NCBI RefSeq assembly: GCF_029338295.1
Contig: NZ_CP119791.1
Span: forward strand, 62,001 to 126,000
Length of the DNA: 64,000 nucleotides
DNA from: Haladaptatus sp. QDMS2
Lineage (GTDB): Archaea; Halobacteriota; Halobacteria; Halobacteriales; Halococcaceae
Direction: 5' to 3'
Shown: positions 18,027 through 28,806 of the stretch, piece after piece
Position numbering within the stretch: the first letter of the stretch is position 1
Layout of the letters: every line of letters starts with the position of its first letter
Notes under the pieces: model-generated
Database searches by the model: none
The model's input: the letters and a program-made list of their open reading frames with translations, nothing else
Told to the model about the DNA's origin: nothing
Position numbers and translations under genes: made by a program

Positions 18027-19084
18027 AGGCACGGGTGACCGACACCAGTTCGAACTACGAGTACGTCACTGCACGTGTTCGGTCGCGCCGGGCAGCGCTG
18101 TTCAGCGAAGAGGACTACCGCAAACTCGTCCGGATGGGTCCTGGCGAGATTGCGCGCTTCATGGAGGAGACGGAGTACGAAGAGGAGATGAATGCACTCG
18201 GCTCCCGCTACAGCGGCGTCGACCTCATCGAGTTCGCCCTCAACCGGAATCTGGCGAAGCACTTCAACGACCTGCTTCGCTGGGCGGACGGCAAACTCTA
18301 CGACTACATCGCCCGGTACCTCCGGAAGTTCGACGCCTGGAACGTCAAGACGATTATCCGCGGCATCTACGCGGACTCTGCCCGCGAAGACGTCGAGGCC
18401 GACCTCGTGCGTGCAGGCGAATTCGACGACGACTTCCTCGCCCGTCTCACCGAAGCGACGGACATCGAGGACGTCGTGGACATGCTTTCGGGCACGATTT
18501 TCGGCAAGCCACTCGCTGCCGCGTACCCCGAATACGAGGAAAAGGGCGTTCTCGTCCCCCTCGAAAACGCCATCGACCGTGCCTTCTACGGCACGCTCGT
18601 GAACGCGCTGCCGCCGGAACCGGACCGCGCGACGGGACTCTACGTCGAGTTCCTCCGCGCAGAGATTGACTTCCGTAACGTCCGCAACGCGCTTCGTCTC
18701 GCACGAAGTGGTGCGGACATTGACCCGTCTGAATACTTTATCGACGGCGGACGACTCTTCTCTGCGACGGAAATGCGCCAACTCGTCTCCAACACTGACG
18801 AGCTGGTCGCACGCATCCGCGACGGACCGTACGGCGACGACCTTTCTGCGGCCCTCGACCAGCTCGAAGCCGCAGACAGCCTCATCGCGTTCGAGCACGC
18901 GCTCGACGAGGCCCTGCTCGAATACTCCGACCACCTGAGTCACGCCTTCCCACTGTCGGTGTGCCCGGTGCTCGCGTACATCCTCGCCAAAGAGCGCGAG
19001 GTCGAGAACATCCGCGCCATCGCGCGCGGCCTCGAGGCAGGACTCGAAGCAGACGAAATTGAAGACGAACTGGTGATACAATGA
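18023..19084 (+). CDS. atpC: A-type ATP synthase subunit C
   Basis: 353 residues; helical funnel-shaped central-stalk subunit that seats on the K ring (V-ATPase d/AC39 family). Diagnostic start SSNYEYVTARVRSRRAALF and end CPVLAYILAKEREVENIRAIARG. Start and stop overlap neighbours by four bases on each side. Confidence 0.93.
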   Translation: MKARVTDTSSNYEYVTARVRSRRAALFSEEDYRKLVRMGPGEIARFMEETEYEEEMNALGSRYSGVDLIEFALNRNLAKHFNDLLRWADGKLYDYIARYLRKFDAWNVKTIIRGIYADSAREDVEADLVRAGEFDDDFLARLTEATDIEDVVDMLSGTIFGKPLAAAYPEYEEKGVLVPLENAIDRAFYGTLVNALPPEPDRATGLYVEFLRAEIDFRNVRNALRLARSGADIDPSEYFIDGGRLFSATEMRQLVSNTDELVARIRDGPYGDDLSAALDQLEAADSLIAFEHALDEALLEYSDHLSHAFPLSVCPVLAYILAKEREVENIRAIARGLEAGLEADEIEDELVIQ

Positions 19085-19404
19085 GCCAGGAAATTGCCGT
19101 GATTGGAAGCCCCGACTTCACGACGGGCTTTCGGCTTGCGGGTGTCCGCAAGTTCGAGAACGTCGCAGAAGAGGACAAAGAGACAGAACTGGACGACGCC
19201 GTCCAGCGCATCCTCGACGACGAGAATGTCGGGATTGTCGTCATGCACGACCCCGACCTCGAATACCTCTCACGCAACGTTCGCAATAACGTCGAAACAA
19301 GCGTTGAACCGACGCTCGTGACGCTCGGAGGTGGCGCCGGCAGTGGCGGCCTCCGCGACAAGATCAAGCGGGCTATCGGTATCGACCTGATGGAGCAAGA
19401 CTAA
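19081..19404 (+). CDS. atpF: A-type ATP synthase subunit F
   Basis: 107 residues; central-stalk regulatory subunit. Begins IAVIGSPDFTTGFRLAGVR, the conserved F-subunit start, and has the strand IGIVVMHDPDL-like (VGIVVMHDPDLEYL). Overlaps atpC; three bases separate it from atpA. Confidence 0.93.
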   Translation: MSQEIAVIGSPDFTTGFRLAGVRKFENVAEEDKETELDDAVQRILDDENVGIVVMHDPDLEYLSRNVRNNVETSVEPTLVTLGGGAGSGGLRDKIKRAIGIDLMEQD

Positions 19405-19407
19405 ACC

Positions 19408-21168
19408 ATGAGCCAAGCAACCGAATCCGACACCGTACGACAAGATGGTGTCATCGAGAGCGTGAGCGGTCCCGTTGTGACCGCCACGGACCTCGAAGCC
19501 CGAATGAACGACGTCGTGTACGTCGGCCACGAAGGTCTGATGGGCGAGGTCATCGAAATCGAAGGTAACCTGACGACGATTCAGGTCTACGAGGAAACGT
19601 CCAACGTCGCACCCGGCGAACCGGTCGAGAGTACCGGCGAACCGCTCACCGTCGACCTCGGACCGGGGATGCTGTACTCCATCTACGATGGTGTCCAGCG
19701 CCCACTCGACGTCCTTGAAGAGAAGATGGGTGCCTTCCTCGACCGTGGTGTCGACGCCCCTGGTGTCGACCTTGAAAAGACGTGGGAATTCACTCCTACC
19801 GTCGACGCAGGCGACGAAGTCGCACCGGGCGACATCGTTGGCACGGTCCCAGAGACCGAGAGTATCGAGCACAAAGTGATGGTCCCGCCAGACTTCGAAG
19901 GCGGCGTCGTTGCCTCCACCGAATCGGGCAACTTCAACGTCGAAGAGCCGGTCGTCGAACTCGAAAACGGCGAGGAAATCACGATGCGACAGGAATGGCC
20001 AGTGCGTAAGGCACGCCCAACGGTCAGCAAGAAGACCCCACGCGAACCACTCGTCACGGGTCAGCGTATCCAGGACGGCCTGTTCCCAATCGCGAAAGGT
20101 GGGACGGCCGCAATCCCAGGCCCATTCGGGTCCGGGAAGACGGTTACCCAGCAGCAGCTTGCCAAGTGGTCCGACGCAGACATCGTTGTCTACATCGGCT
20201 GTGGTGAGCGCGGTAACGAGATGACCGAGGTTATCGACGACTTCCCGAACCTGGAGGACCCAAAGACCGGGAAGCCGCTCATGAGCCGTACCTGCCTCAT
20301 CGCAAACACGTCCAACATGCCCGTCGCAGCGCGTGAGTCCTGTGTGTACACGGGAATCACTATCGCTGAATTCTACCGCGACATGGGATACGACGTTGCA
20401 CTGATGGCAGACTCCACGTCTCGCTGGGCAGAGGCAATGCGTGAAATCTCCTCGCGTCTCGAAGAGATGCCCGGTGAAGAAGGGTACCCAGCGTACCTTT
20501 CGGCACGTCTTTCCCAGTTCTACGAGCGTGCAGGAATGTTCGAGAACATGAACGGCACGGAAGGGTCGATTTCCGTTGTGGGTGCAGTCAGCCCACCAGG
20601 CGGTGACTTCTCCGAACCAGTTACGCAGAACACTCTGCGTATCGTCAAAACGTTCTGGGCACTCGACGCAGACTTAGCAGAGCGTCGTCACTTCCCATCC
20701 ATCAATTGGAACGAGTCCTACTCGCTCTACCGTGAGCAGCTCGACCCATGGTTCGTCGAGAATGTCGCCGAAGACTGGCCAGAAACGCGCCAGTGGGCGG
20801 TCGACGTGCTCGACGAGGAAACGGAACTCCGAGAGATTGTCCAGCTCGTCGGTAAGGACGCCCTCCCAGCAGACCAGCAGCTGACCCTCGAAGTCGCTCG
20901 CTACCTACGTGAGGCATTCCTCCAGCAGAACGCATTCCACGACGTGGATACGTTCTGCCCACCGGAGAAAACCTACCGCATCATTCTGGCAATCAAGACG
21001 TTCAACGATGAGGCGTTCAAGGCACTCGAAGCCGGTCTCCCAGTCGAGGAGATTACGGCTATCAGTGCAGCGCCACGTCTGAACCGTATCGGAACGGCTG
21101 AGGACTACAACGAGTTCATCGACGACCTCGAAGCCGAAATCACCGAACAACTCCGGGAGCTCTACTAA
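19408..21168 (+). CDS. atpA: A-type ATP synthase catalytic subunit A
   Basis: 586 residues. Walker A GPFGSGKT near residue 240, the A-subunit bulge region before it, catalytic Glu in GCGERGNEM and Walker B-like [14 protein letters not shown]. Hydrolyses or makes ATP at the A/B interface. The gene uses CCA and GCA codons far more than its neighbours, as does atpB. No intein interrupts the P-loop, a site where archaeal A subunits sometimes carry one. Confidence 0.97.
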   Translation: MSQATESDTVRQDGVIESVSGPVVTATDLEARMNDVVYVGHEGLMGEVIEIEGNLTTIQVYEETSNVAPGEPVESTGEPLTVDLGPGMLYSIYDGVQRPLDVLEEKMGAFLDRGVDAPGVDLEKTWEFTPTVDAGDEVAPGDIVGTVPETESIEHKVMVPPDFEGGVVASTESGNFNVEEPVVELENGEEITMRQEWPVRKARPTVSKKTPREPLVTGQRIQDGLFPIAKGGTAAIPGPFGSGKTVTQQQLAKWSDADIVVYIGCGERGNEMTEVIDDFPNLEDPKTGKPLMSRTCLIANTSNMPVAARESCVYTGITIAEFYRDMGYDVALMADSTSRWAEAMREISSRLEEMPGEEGYPAYLSARLSQFYERAGMFENMNGTEGSISVVGAVSPPGGDFSEPVTQNTLRIVKTFWALDADLAERRHFPSINWNESYSLYREQLDPWFVENVAEDWPETRQWAVDVLDEETELREIVQLVGKDALPADQQLTLEVARYLREAFLQQNAFHDVDTFCPPEKTYRIILAIKTFNDEAFKALEAGLPVEEITAISAAPRLNRIGTAEDYNEFIDDLEAEITEQLRELY

Positions 21169-22574
21169 TGAAAGAGTACCAGACAATCACCGAAATCAGT
21201 GGCCCGCTGGTGTTCGTCGAAGTCGACGAACCAATTGGGTACGACGAAATCGTCGAAATCGAGACGCCTGAAGGCGAGATCAAGCGTGGTCAGGTGCTCG
21301 AATCGAGTACTGGTCTCGTGGCCATTCAGGTCTTCGAAGGTACAACCGGTCTCAACCGCAAGGCATCCGTCCGCTTCCTTGGCGAGACGATGAAGATGCC
21401 AGTGACCGAGGACCTTCTCGGGCGCGTCATGGACGGGTCGGGCAAGCCAATCGACGGCGGCCCTGACATCGTCCCAGAAGAGCGCCGCGACATCGTGGGT
21501 GAAGCAATTAACCCGTACTCGCGTGAGTACCCAGAGGAGTTCATCCAGACGGGTGTCTCCTCCATCGACGGCATGAACACCCTCGTGCGCGGCCAGAAAC
21601 TGCCGATTTTCTCGGCATCTGGTCTGCCACACAACGACCTCGCACTCCAGATTGCTCGTCAGGCGACCGTGCCTGAGGAAGCAGGCGACGAAGGCGAGGG
21701 CACCGAGTTCGCCGTGATTTTCGGTGCGATGGGTATCACCGCAGAAGAGGCAAACGAGTTCATGGAAGACTTCGAGCGCACGGGCGCACTCGAACGCTCT
21801 GTGGTCTTCATGAACCTGGCAGACGACCCCGCAGTCGAGCGGACGGTCACGCCGCGCCTCGCACTCACCACCGCAGAGTACCTGGCCTTCGAGAAGGGCT
21901 ACCACGTGCTCGTCATCCTGACGGACATGACCAACTACTGTGAGGCACTCCGTGAAATCGGTGCCGCACGTGAGGAGGTTCCTGGTCGACGTGGGTACCC
22001 AGGTTACATGTACACTGACCTTGCTACGCTCTACGAGCGTGCAGGCCGCATCAAGGGTCGTGAGGGGACGGTTACGCAGATTCCGATTCTCACGATGCCT
22101 GGTGACGACGACACGCACCCAATCCCTGACCTGACCGGCTACATTACGGAAGGGCAGATTGTGATGGACCGTGACCTGAACAGTCAGGGTCTCGAGCCAC
22201 CAGTGAACGTGCTCCCATCTCTCTCCCGTCTCATGGACGACGGTATCGGCGAAGGTCTCACCCGTGACGACCACGCCGACGTCTCTGACCAGATGTACGC
22301 CGCGTACGCAGAGGGTGAGGACCTTCGTGACCTCGTGAACATTGTCGGTCGCGAGGCACTCAGCGAGCGTGACAACAAGTACCTCGACTTCGCAGAGCGC
22401 TTCGAAAATGAGTTCGTCCAGCAGGGTACACACACGAACCGTTCGATTGAGGAAACCCTCAACATCGGCTGGAACCTGCTCTCGATGCTGCCAAAAGAAG
22501 AGCTCAACCGCATCGACGAAGAGCTCATCGAGAAGTACTACGAGGAAGCAGACGCTATCGAGGCGGAGGCATAA
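21168..22574 (+). CDS. atpB: A-type ATP synthase regulatory subunit B
   Basis: 468 residues; non-catalytic B subunit. It lacks a Walker A motif (the region reads [11 protein letters not shown]) and has the conserved [22 protein letters not shown] segment. TAATG junction with atpA (one shared base) implies coupled translation. Codon choice is like atpA. Confidence 0.97.
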   Translation: MKEYQTITEISGPLVFVEVDEPIGYDEIVEIETPEGEIKRGQVLESSTGLVAIQVFEGTTGLNRKASVRFLGETMKMPVTEDLLGRVMDGSGKPIDGGPDIVPEERRDIVGEAINPYSREYPEEFIQTGVSSIDGMNTLVRGQKLPIFSASGLPHNDLALQIARQATVPEEAGDEGEGTEFAVIFGAMGITAEEANEFMEDFERTGALERSVVFMNLADDPAVERTVTPRLALTTAEYLAFEKGYHVLVILTDMTNYCEALREIGAAREEVPGRRGYPGYMYTDLATLYERAGRIKGREGTVTQIPILTMPGDDDTHPIPDLTGYITEGQIVMDRDLNSQGLEPPVNVLPSLSRLMDDGIGEGLTRDDHADVSDQMYAAYAEGEDLRDLVNIVGREALSERDNKYLDFAERFENEFVQQGTHTNRSIEETLNIGWNLLSMLPKEELNRIDEELIEKYYEEADAIEAEA

Positions 22575-22600
22575 GGGCATCCCGCCCGTAGGAGTCTACC

Positions 22601-23281
22601 ATGGCCACTGACGTCAAACCAACTCGGAAAAACCTGATGGCGATCGAAGATCGCATCGACCTCTCCGAGCGAGGCCACGGCACGCTTGAGAAGAAGCGTG
22701 ACGGCCTCATCATGGAGTTCATGGACATCCTCGACCAGGCCCGGGACGTCCGCGCCGGTGTCGAGGAGAACTATCAGCGCGCCCAGCGGACCATCAACAT
22801 GGCCCGCGCGATGGAAGGCGACGTCGCCGTTCGTGGTGCCGCCGCCGCCCTCAAGGAACACCCAGAGATTACGACCCAATCGAAAAACATCATGGGCGTC
22901 GTCGTGCCACAAATCGAGTCGTCGCGCGTCAAAAAGACGCTCGACCAGCGTGGCTACGGCGTGCTCGGAACCAGCGCTCGCATCGACGAAACCGCAGACG
23001 CCTACGAGGAATTGCTCGACAGCATCATCCTCGCGGCCGAGGTGGAGACGGCGATGAAGAAGATGCTCGACGAAATCGAGACGACCAAGCGTCGTGTCAA
23101 CGCACTCGAGTTCAAGCTGCTGCCCGAACTGTACGAGGGCCAAGAGTTCATCGAGCAGAAACTCGAAGAGCAAGAGCGCGAAGAGATCTTCCGACTGAAG
23201 AAGATCAAAGCGAAGAAAGAGGAAGAGGAGAAAGCAGCCCGCGAGGCCGACGAGGCCCAGCCGGTGCCTGCTGACGACTGA
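22601..23281 (+). CDS. atpD: A-type ATP synthase subunit D (central shaft)
   Basis: 226 residues. N- and C-terminal helices form the rotating coiled-coil shaft; conserved [13 protein letters not shown] start and [15 protein letters not shown] near the end. The tail is a run of Lys/Glu followed by an acidic end, a haloarchaeal extension. Last core gene of the operon. Confidence 0.95.
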   Translation: MATDVKPTRKNLMAIEDRIDLSERGHGTLEKKRDGLIMEFMDILDQARDVRAGVEENYQRAQRTINMARAMEGDVAVRGAAAALKEHPEITTQSKNIMGVVVPQIESSRVKKTLDQRGYGVLGTSARIDETADAYEELLDSIILAAEVETAMKKMLDEIETTKRRVNALEFKLLPELYEGQEFIEQKLEEQEREEIFRLKKIKAKKEEEEKAAREADEAQPVPADD

Positions 23282-23308
23282 CTTCGCAAACCACCATTCT
23301 CATTGTTT

Positions 23309-23325
23309 CACGGCGAGAAGCCGTG
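23309..23325 (+). promoter_or_regulatory. Perfect hairpin before the zinc-ribbon gene
   Basis: CACGGC (23309-23314) and GCCGTG (23320-23325) form a 6-base stem with a GAGAA loop, three bases before the ATG at 23329. It could slow transcription out of the ATP synthase operon or hide the next start. No T-run follows, so it is not a classic terminator. Confidence 0.35.
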
Positions 23326-23328
23326 GCT

Positions 23329-23721
23329 ATGGACTGTCCGAACTGCGGGTCGCCCGTCGTCGCGTTCGAGGTGCCCGAGGACTTGCGTGACACCGTCGCC
23401 GGCGAAGAACCAGTCGTCGCGCTGTGTACGCGCTGTCTCACGCTCTCGCCGGCGACCACGCCCGACGCAGACCCCGACTTCTCGCGGGTGAGTCGGGAGT
23501 TCCCGACGCTTCGTGGCGCGAGCGTCCCGATGGCGCTGTTGCTCGGGTTGCTCTCATCGCTCGCAGTGAATCGGGCAGAAATCGAGCGCCTCGTCGAGCG
23601 TGTCGAGCGGACGGGTACGGACCCCCTGCTCGTGTTAGACCGTCTTGCACGCGACCCAGACATCGAGGCGGCAACGGACCTCCGGGGCAGACAGACGCAA
23701 CTCGAACAGTTTCTCGACTAG
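23329..23721 (+). CDS. DUF6276-like small zinc-ribbon protein
   Basis: 130 residues. CPNCG near the N-terminus and CTRC about 30 residues later make a CxxC/CxxC zinc ribbon; the rest is helical. Start ATG 23329 preferred to GTG 23323, which lies in a hairpin stem. Follows atpD by 47 bases in the same direction and may be read through from the ATP synthase operon. Function unknown. Its stop overlaps the convergent regulator gene by four bases. Confidence 0.75.
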   Translation: MDCPNCGSPVVAFEVPEDLRDTVAGEEPVVALCTRCLTLSPATTPDADPDFSRVSREFPTLRGASVPMALLLGLLSSLAVNRAEIERLVERVERTGTDPLLVLDRLARDPDIEAATDLRGRQTQLEQFLD

Positions 23722-24506
23722 CGGAACTCGTCGGTGATGTCGAACGCCTCCTCGCGGAGTGATTCGTAGTAGTTCTCAGCCCACTCGACGGCGGCGGGGG
23801 TGTCGTTCGTGATGACGCCTTCCATTCGGCCGTCGTTGTAGATGATGACGCTCACGAGGGTTGGGCCGTCTTCGTGGGTGGTGAGCGCGAACCCGAAGGG
23901 AACCGTATCGGTCTGGAGAACGCGAAAGTTGCCGGTCTCGACCATCTTCTCCATGGCTTCTCGGTTGTCTTCTGCGAAGTAGTTGAGCAGTGACTCCTGA
24001 TGGATTTTCTCTGCGTCGAGGCCGTCCTGGATGCAGTCTAAAAACCAGTTCAGCGTGTTCGCCTGCGAGATGGTGTGCGTGACGCCTCGGTGGGTCGTTG
24101 CAGACCGCAACTGCGCTTCGAGGTGGTTTACGGGTTCGTGGGCCGCCGGCGGGGTCGATTCGTAGACGGTACATCCAGAGAGCAGGTCGGTCGTGATGGG
24201 GGCGTCCGCCGAGAGGTGCGAGAGGAGCTCTTTGGCTTCGTTCACGGTGGCCGATTCGTCGATGAACTCGTAGTAGACTTCAACGGCGAGGCGCCCGCTC
24301 AGCGTCGCCTGATACCCCTCGGTGCCGCGTTCGGCGAAGCCGTGGGTCATGAGTTCGCGCAGGCCGCGGTCCACGGTCGACCGCGAAACGCCGAGGCGGT
24401 CTACCAGTGCCGGCTTCTGTGCCGGCTCGTCGATGATGGCCTCCAGCAGCTCGCCGCGCCGGGTCAGTACTGACACCAATGCTTCTGGGGGTTCTGTCGA
24501 GGCCAT
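23718..24506 (-). CDS. HTH transcriptional regulator with FilR1-type sensor domain
   Basis: 262 residues. N-terminal winged helix with the recognition helix in LGVSRSTVDRGLRELMTHG; the remaining 170 residues resemble the middle/C-terminal domain of archaeal FilR1-like regulators (conserved strands around FGFALTTHEDGPTLVSVIIY). The ligand is unknown. No obvious divergent target; upstream lies the 3' end of prf1. Confidence 0.8.
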   Translation of the reverse strand: MASTEPPEALVSVLTRRGELLEAIIDEPAQKPALVDRLGVSRSTVDRGLRELMTHGFAERGTEGYQATLSGRLAVEVYYEFIDESATVNEAKELLSHLSADAPITTDLLSGCTVYESTPPAAHEPVNHLEAQLRSATTHRGVTHTISQANTLNWFLDCIQDGLDAEKIHQESLLNYFAEDNREAMEKMVETGNFRVLQTDTVPFGFALTTHEDGPTLVSVIIYNDGRMEGVITNDTPAAVEWAENYYESLREEAFDITDEFR

Positions 24507-24600
24507 CTGTTCCTGACCGGTCTTGCGAGTGGACAGGTAATAATTTTCTGGTACTTATGTTAGAGAACAGCAATACCGTGGGTGGGCAGAGAGAGTGTGG

Positions 24601-25845
24601 TTAGACGCCTGTTGCGTAGCGGAGGATGCCCGCAATGCCGCCGAAGGCGTGGAGCAGTTGGTCGCCTTCTTCGAAGTCGGTCGAGATGAACTTCGTCTCC
24701 GTCCCGCGCTCTTCTGCGATGGACATGAGGTGCTCGATGGCGTCTTCGCGCTCTTTGACCTCGGCTTCGCTGCCGTCCTCGCACGTGTGCGTCGGCGTGT
24801 TCTTGCGGCGGTCTAGGAGTTCGTACTCCTCGGTGCCGTCTGCACACTCGTAGGTCACGACGTCCTTACGGAGGTCTTCGCTGATGAGGAGTCGGTCGAC
24901 AGAGCCCATGATGAGGTTGCGTCGGGTGGCGTCGAACCCGTAGGTCGCGAGGTCGCCCTCGTTGAGTTCCTTGAAGAACTCGTCCATCTGGGTCTTGTCC
25001 TTCATCACCTCGTGGTCTGCGAGGGCGTCCTGTGCGGCGTCGACCAGTTCGCGCAGGCCACTTTCGTCGGTGTAGGCGACGTCGAACTTGTCGATGACGA
25101 TTTGCTGAATCTCGTGGTGGAGGTAGTCGCCGTCTAAGAACTCGTCTTTCGTGGGGGAGGGGCCGCCGACGAGGACGCCGTCCATGTCGTGACGGTAGGG
25201 GACGAACAGGTCGTTTGCCATCTCCGCGACTTCCTGATAGAAGTTGTCGATGGCTTCGAGACGCAGGCGAGCGAAACGCTGGGCGGACTGGCCACCTTTG
25301 CGCTGCTTGCCGGGGACGAGCGACGAGGCGGACTTGATTGCCTCGATGCGCTTGCCTTTCAGCCACCCGACGGTCGCTTCGCGGCGGTCTAAGACCACGA
25401 GACCGATGAGGCCCTTGTCCACGAGCATGTCGGCGAGCGGGTCGGTGAGGAACGCGGAGTCACAGTGATAGCGGAACGATTCGACGGGTTCTGGCGGACT
25501 CTCTAAGACCTTCGTGACCATGTCGGTTTGGCCGCCGCCGGTGTCGATGGCCCCCGAGAACAGGACGAGCCCGTTTTCGGGTGGGTAGACGTCGTAGTAG
25601 CGAAGGCGGTCTTTGATGCTGGTGAGCGCGTCCTGCACCGCGGTTCGCGTCTGCTTCGATTTGATGTTGGACGCCTCGCTGTGCTCCTGGGTGACGTGCG
25701 CGACGACGTCGCTTATCTGCTTGTCTTCTGGAACGTAGATGGTGACGAGTTGCGTCCCGGAGCCGGAGTATTGCTCCAGTTCCTCGATGACCTTCTGGAA
25801 CTCGTATTTCCGCCGGTCATCCATCTCTTCTCCCTGCCTACTCAT
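24601..25845 (-). CDS. prf1: Peptide chain release factor aRF1
   Basis: 414 residues. NIKS at 60-63 reads the stop codon; GGQ at 184-186 triggers peptidyl-tRNA hydrolysis; C-terminal domain binds RF3/ABCE1-type partners. Archaeal/eukaryotic eRF1 family, recognising all three stops. A small palindrome (TTACC-TAG-GGTAA, 25845-25857) straddles the start codon edge. Confidence 0.97.
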   Translation of the reverse strand: MSRQGEEMDDRRKYEFQKVIEELEQYSGSGTQLVTIYVPEDKQISDVVAHVTQEHSEASNIKSKQTRTAVQDALTSIKDRLRYYDVYPPENGLVLFSGAIDTGGGQTDMVTKVLESPPEPVESFRYHCDSAFLTDPLADMLVDKGLIGLVVLDRREATVGWLKGKRIEAIKSASSLVPGKQRKGGQSAQRFARLRLEAIDNFYQEVAEMANDLFVPYRHDMDGVLVGGPSPTKDEFLDGDYLHHEIQQIVIDKFDVAYTDESGLRELVDAAQDALADHEVMKDKTQMDEFFKELNEGDLATYGFDATRRNLIMGSVDRLLISEDLRKDVVTYECADGTEEYELLDRRKNTPTHTCEDGSEAEVKEREDAIEHLMSIAEERGTETKFISTDFEEGDQLLHAFGGIAGILRYATGV

Positions 25846-25926
25846 TACCTAGGGTAAACCTGTGGCCGCGTAAGTAACCTTTGACCCGCTACGAACGCGC
25901 TCAGGGCGGCGTTCATCACCCGATTC

Positions 25927-25932
25927 TTTATA
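25927..25932 (+). promoter_or_regulatory. TATA box TTTATA
   Basis: Centred about 26 bases before an ATG at 25955 and 38 before the ATG at 25967, which are both in frame for the MinD-like gene. By spacing the transcript would begin near 25955. Confidence 0.5.
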
Positions 25933-25966
25933 GTGACCTTTGCCGTGTGTATGGATGACACGCGCA

Positions 25967-26860
25967 ATGGCTGGGGAACTCTACGCGGTGGCAGGCGGCA
26001 AAGGCGGCGTTGGAAAGACGACGACGGCGGCGTGCTGTGCCCTCCTCGCTCACGAGGCCGGACACGAGGTGGTCGTCGTGGACGCCGACCTCGACATGCC
26101 GAACCTCGCCGCGCTCTGTGGCGTTTCGGTGGCCGGGCCGACGCTTCACGACGTCCTCGCAGACGAGGCGGCCCTCGCCGATGCCATCGTTTCCGGTCCG
26201 ACCGGCCTCGCGCTCGTTCCCGGTGACCGTCGTCTCACTAAGTACGCGGACGTTGACCCGGCGGGCCTCGGGGCTGTTCTCTCGGAACTCGCAGCCGACT
26301 ACGAATACGTGTTCGTCGATACCGGCGCGGGAATCACCCACGAAGGGGCGATTCCGCTGACCGTCGCGAGTGGGGTTCTGCTGGTCACGACGCCGGTTCC
26401 GGTCGCCGTGGACGACGCCGCCCGGACGGCGGCGCTCACAGAACGCCTCGGCGGCACGGTCAGCGGCGTGGTGGTCACGCGGGCCGGCGACCACGGCCTT
26501 TCGACCGAGGAAATCAACGCCCGCATCGGGTACGACGTGCTCACGACCGTTCCGACGGACCCCGCAATCGAAGCGGCCCTCGCCGAGGAACGCCCGCTCT
26601 CGTCGGCCGACGGGCCGGCGATGACGGCCTATCGTGACCTGGTCGCTCGGCTGGTCGGCGACGACAGCGCGCCCGAGGCGGATGCGTCCACGGAAGCCGC
26701 ACCGACGACGCCGAGCGAGGAGACGGCCCCGGAACCACAGGCGCGTTCGACCGACGAGCCAGACCCGCTCGACGAGGAAGCCGCGCCCACAGCGTCCACA
26801 GAGCCGTCGAAAACAGAGTCCCGCGGCCTCCTCTCTCGACTGGCCGGGCTGTTCGGCTGA
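25967..26860 (+). CDS. MinD/ParA-like P-loop ATPase with C-terminal amphipathic helix
   Basis: About 297 residues from MAGELYAV; the in-frame ATG at 25955 is a serious alternative given the TATA position. Deviant Walker A GGKGGVGKTTT (residues 10-20), DADLDMPNL, and the DTGAG switch. After the ATPase core comes an acidic Pro/Thr/Ala linker of about 60 residues and then SRGLLSRLAGLFG, an amphipathic helix like the membrane-targeting tail of MinD. Likely a membrane-cycling positioning ATPase. Haloarchaea have several MinD paralogues. A small membrane protein gene follows 39 bases on. Confidence 0.85.
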   Translation: MAGELYAVAGGKGGVGKTTTAACCALLAHEAGHEVVVVDADLDMPNLAALCGVSVAGPTLHDVLADEAALADAIVSGPTGLALVPGDRRLTKYADVDPAGLGAVLSELAADYEYVFVDTGAGITHEGAIPLTVASGVLLVTTPVPVAVDDAARTAALTERLGGTVSGVVVTRAGDHGLSTEEINARIGYDVLTTVPTDPAIEAALAEERPLSSADGPAMTAYRDLVARLVGDDSAPEADASTEAAPTTPSEETAPEPQARSTDEPDPLDEEAAPTASTEPSKTESRGLLSRLAGLFG

Positions 26861-26899
26861 AAGAAAACATCTAAGCAACCCCTGGCCTCACAGACGCGT

Positions 26900-27010
26900 A
26901 TGGAGAAAAATGAGTCCGTTCGACTGAGTTGGATACTGTTGTTCCTGCTGCTCGCCATCGGCTTCGGGGCGATGGTCCTGCTCGGTGCGGGTGGCAGCCT
27001 TACGGCGTAA
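26900..27010 (+). CDS. 36-residue single-helix membrane protein
   Basis: Starts MEKNESVRLS, then a hydrophobic helix (WILLFLLLAIGFGAMVLLGA) and a short tail ending in TAA at 27008-27010. Codon third positions match neighbouring genes. It lies between the MinD-like gene (same strand) and argS (opposite strand, 8 bases away). Too short for usual gene callers, but the charged head plus clean helix looks like a real small protein. Function unknown; a membrane partner for the MinD-like ATPase is a guess from position only. Confidence 0.6.
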   Translation: MEKNESVRLSWILLFLLLAIGFGAMVLLGAGGSLTA

Positions 27011-27018
27011 CCCGATTT

Positions 27019-28767
27019 TCACATCGACGTCGGCGCGGCAATCCCGAGCACGGAGAGAGCGTTCGCGATGGTCGTCCGGGAGGCGGCGACGAGCGCGAGA
27101 CGCGCCGACCGCACCGTTTCGTCCTCCTCTGAGAGCACTGGGCACTCGCGGTAGAAGCGGTTGAACGCCTCTGCGAACTCGCGGGTGTAGGTCGCCACGA
27201 TGTGTGGGCGCAGTTCCTCGGCGGCTTCTTCGATGACGGCGGGGAACCGGGCAATCTGCCGGATGAGTGCGCGTTCCGGTTCGGTCGAGAGCACACTGGC
27301 ATCGATTTCTGTCGGCACGTCGGCCTCGTCTAAGATGCCACACGCGCGAGCGTGGACGTACTGGACGTACGGCGCACTCTGGGCTTCGAAGTCGAGGGCC
27401 TGTTCCCACTCGAACGTGATGCCCTTCGTTGGCTGTTTCGAGACGATGTCGTAGCGAACCGCGCCGATGCCGACCTGTTCTGCGATGCGCTGGATGTCTT
27501 CTTCGGTGAGTTCGTCGTCGCGCAGGCGGGTGTCGAGGCGGGATTCGACCTCGTCGCGGGCGCGAGCGATGGCCTCGTCTAACAGGTCGTCTAAGTCGAT
27601 GCCCGTCCCGCGGCGGGTGCTCATGCCGCCTTCGGGGAGGTTGACCCACGAGTAGTGAATCGACTGGAGTTTGCTCGTGTCGTTGCCGAGGATGTCGAGG
27701 GCATACTTGAGCTGGTCTGCCTGCAGTTTGTGATCTTCACCCAGGAGCGTCACGGCGCGGTCGAAGTTCTCGAACTTCCACTCGTGGTGGGCGAGGTCGC
27801 GCGTCGTGTACAGCGAAGTGCCGTCAGAGCGCAGGAAGACGAGGTTCTTCTCGATGCCGAACTCGTCGAGTTCGAGTTGCCACGCGTCGTCTTCGAAGAC
27901 GGCGTATTCTGACTCCTTCAGGCGGGTGACCACGTCGTCGCAGGAGCCATCGCGCATGAAGGTAGTCTCCTTGACGAAGCGGTCGAACTCGGCCGGCAGC
28001 CGCTCCAGCGTGTTCTTCATGCCGCCGAGGACGGTGTCGACGACGTACTGGACGCGCTCGTAGGTGTCCTCGTCGCCCTCCTCGATACCTTGCAGGATGG
28101 CCGCGATTTCGGCTTCTGCTTCCTCGACTGCCTCCGGGTCTGCCCCCTCTAAGAAGGCGTTGCCCTTGCGGTAGTAGCGCACGAGGTCGTATTCGGGGCT
28201 GTCGCGTTCTGGTTCCTCATCCAGGTCCTCCTCGTCGAACGTCTCGTAGGCCCACGTGAACACGGCCATCTGGCGGCCCGCGTCGTTTACGTAGTAGTGG
28301 GTCTCCACGTCGTTACCGGCGAAGTCGAGGACGCGACTGAGTGCGTCTCCGATGATGGGATTGCGGGCGCGGCCGACGTGAATCGGTCCCGACGGATTGG
28401 CGCTCGTGTGCTCGACGACGACAGAGTCGCCGGTCGGTTCGAGGCGGCCGTAGTCGTCGCCCTGGGCGGCGTCGAGGGTTCCCTCGTAGTACTTCTCGGT
28501 CGGGAGGAAGTTCAGGTACGGGCCAAGTGTCTCCACCGATGCGAGGTACTCGTAGGGGTCGGTGTCGATGGCGTCGGCGATGTCCTGGGCGATTTTCGGC
28601 GGTGGTGCGCCCGCTTCGCTCGCGAGGCGAAACGAGGCGCTCGACGCCAGCACGGCGTCTACGTCTTCGGGTGGCTCTTCGATTCCCAGGTCCTCCGCCG
28701 GAAGCGAAAGCTGGGTGAGCGCGTCGGACAGGGCCGCTTGCACGTCTGCCCGAAATGAGAGGAACAT
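27019..28767 (-). CDS. argS: Arginyl-tRNA synthetase
   Basis: 582 residues, class Ia. HIGH-type motif HVGR at 130-133 in [15 protein letters not shown]; the KMSKS position reads GGMSTRRG, as in many ArgRS that lack a canonical KMSKS. N-terminal additional domain and C-terminal DALR anticodon-binding domain (ends [12 protein letters not shown] ... LSVLGI) are complete. Confidence 0.96.
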   Translation of the reverse strand: MFLSFRADVQAALSDALTQLSLPAEDLGIEEPPEDVDAVLASSASFRLASEAGAPPPKIAQDIADAIDTDPYEYLASVETLGPYLNFLPTEKYYEGTLDAAQGDDYGRLEPTGDSVVVEHTSANPSGPIHVGRARNPIIGDALSRVLDFAGNDVETHYYVNDAGRQMAVFTWAYETFDEEDLDEEPERDSPEYDLVRYYRKGNAFLEGADPEAVEEAEAEIAAILQGIEEGDEDTYERVQYVVDTVLGGMKNTLERLPAEFDRFVKETTFMRDGSCDDVVTRLKESEYAVFEDDAWQLELDEFGIEKNLVFLRSDGTSLYTTRDLAHHEWKFENFDRAVTLLGEDHKLQADQLKYALDILGNDTSKLQSIHYSWVNLPEGGMSTRRGTGIDLDDLLDEAIARARDEVESRLDTRLRDDELTEEDIQRIAEQVGIGAVRYDIVSKQPTKGITFEWEQALDFEAQSAPYVQYVHARACGILDEADVPTEIDASVLSTEPERALIRQIARFPAVIEEAAEELRPHIVATYTREFAEAFNRFYRECPVLSEEDETVRSARLALVAASRTTIANALSVLGIAAPTSM

Positions 28768-28806
28768 ACCTGCAGTTTACCAGCAGGCGGTATAAGAAAA
28801 CGGGTT

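Noticed and set aside
21165-22580. Long open frame (471 codons) antisense to atpB
   Set aside because: An exact shadow of atpB caused by its codon bias; no family signal and no promoter or start context of its own.
25845-25857. Palindrome TTACC-TAG-GGTAA at the prf1 start
   Set aside because: Only five bases per arm and partly overlapping the start codon; not enough to call an operator.
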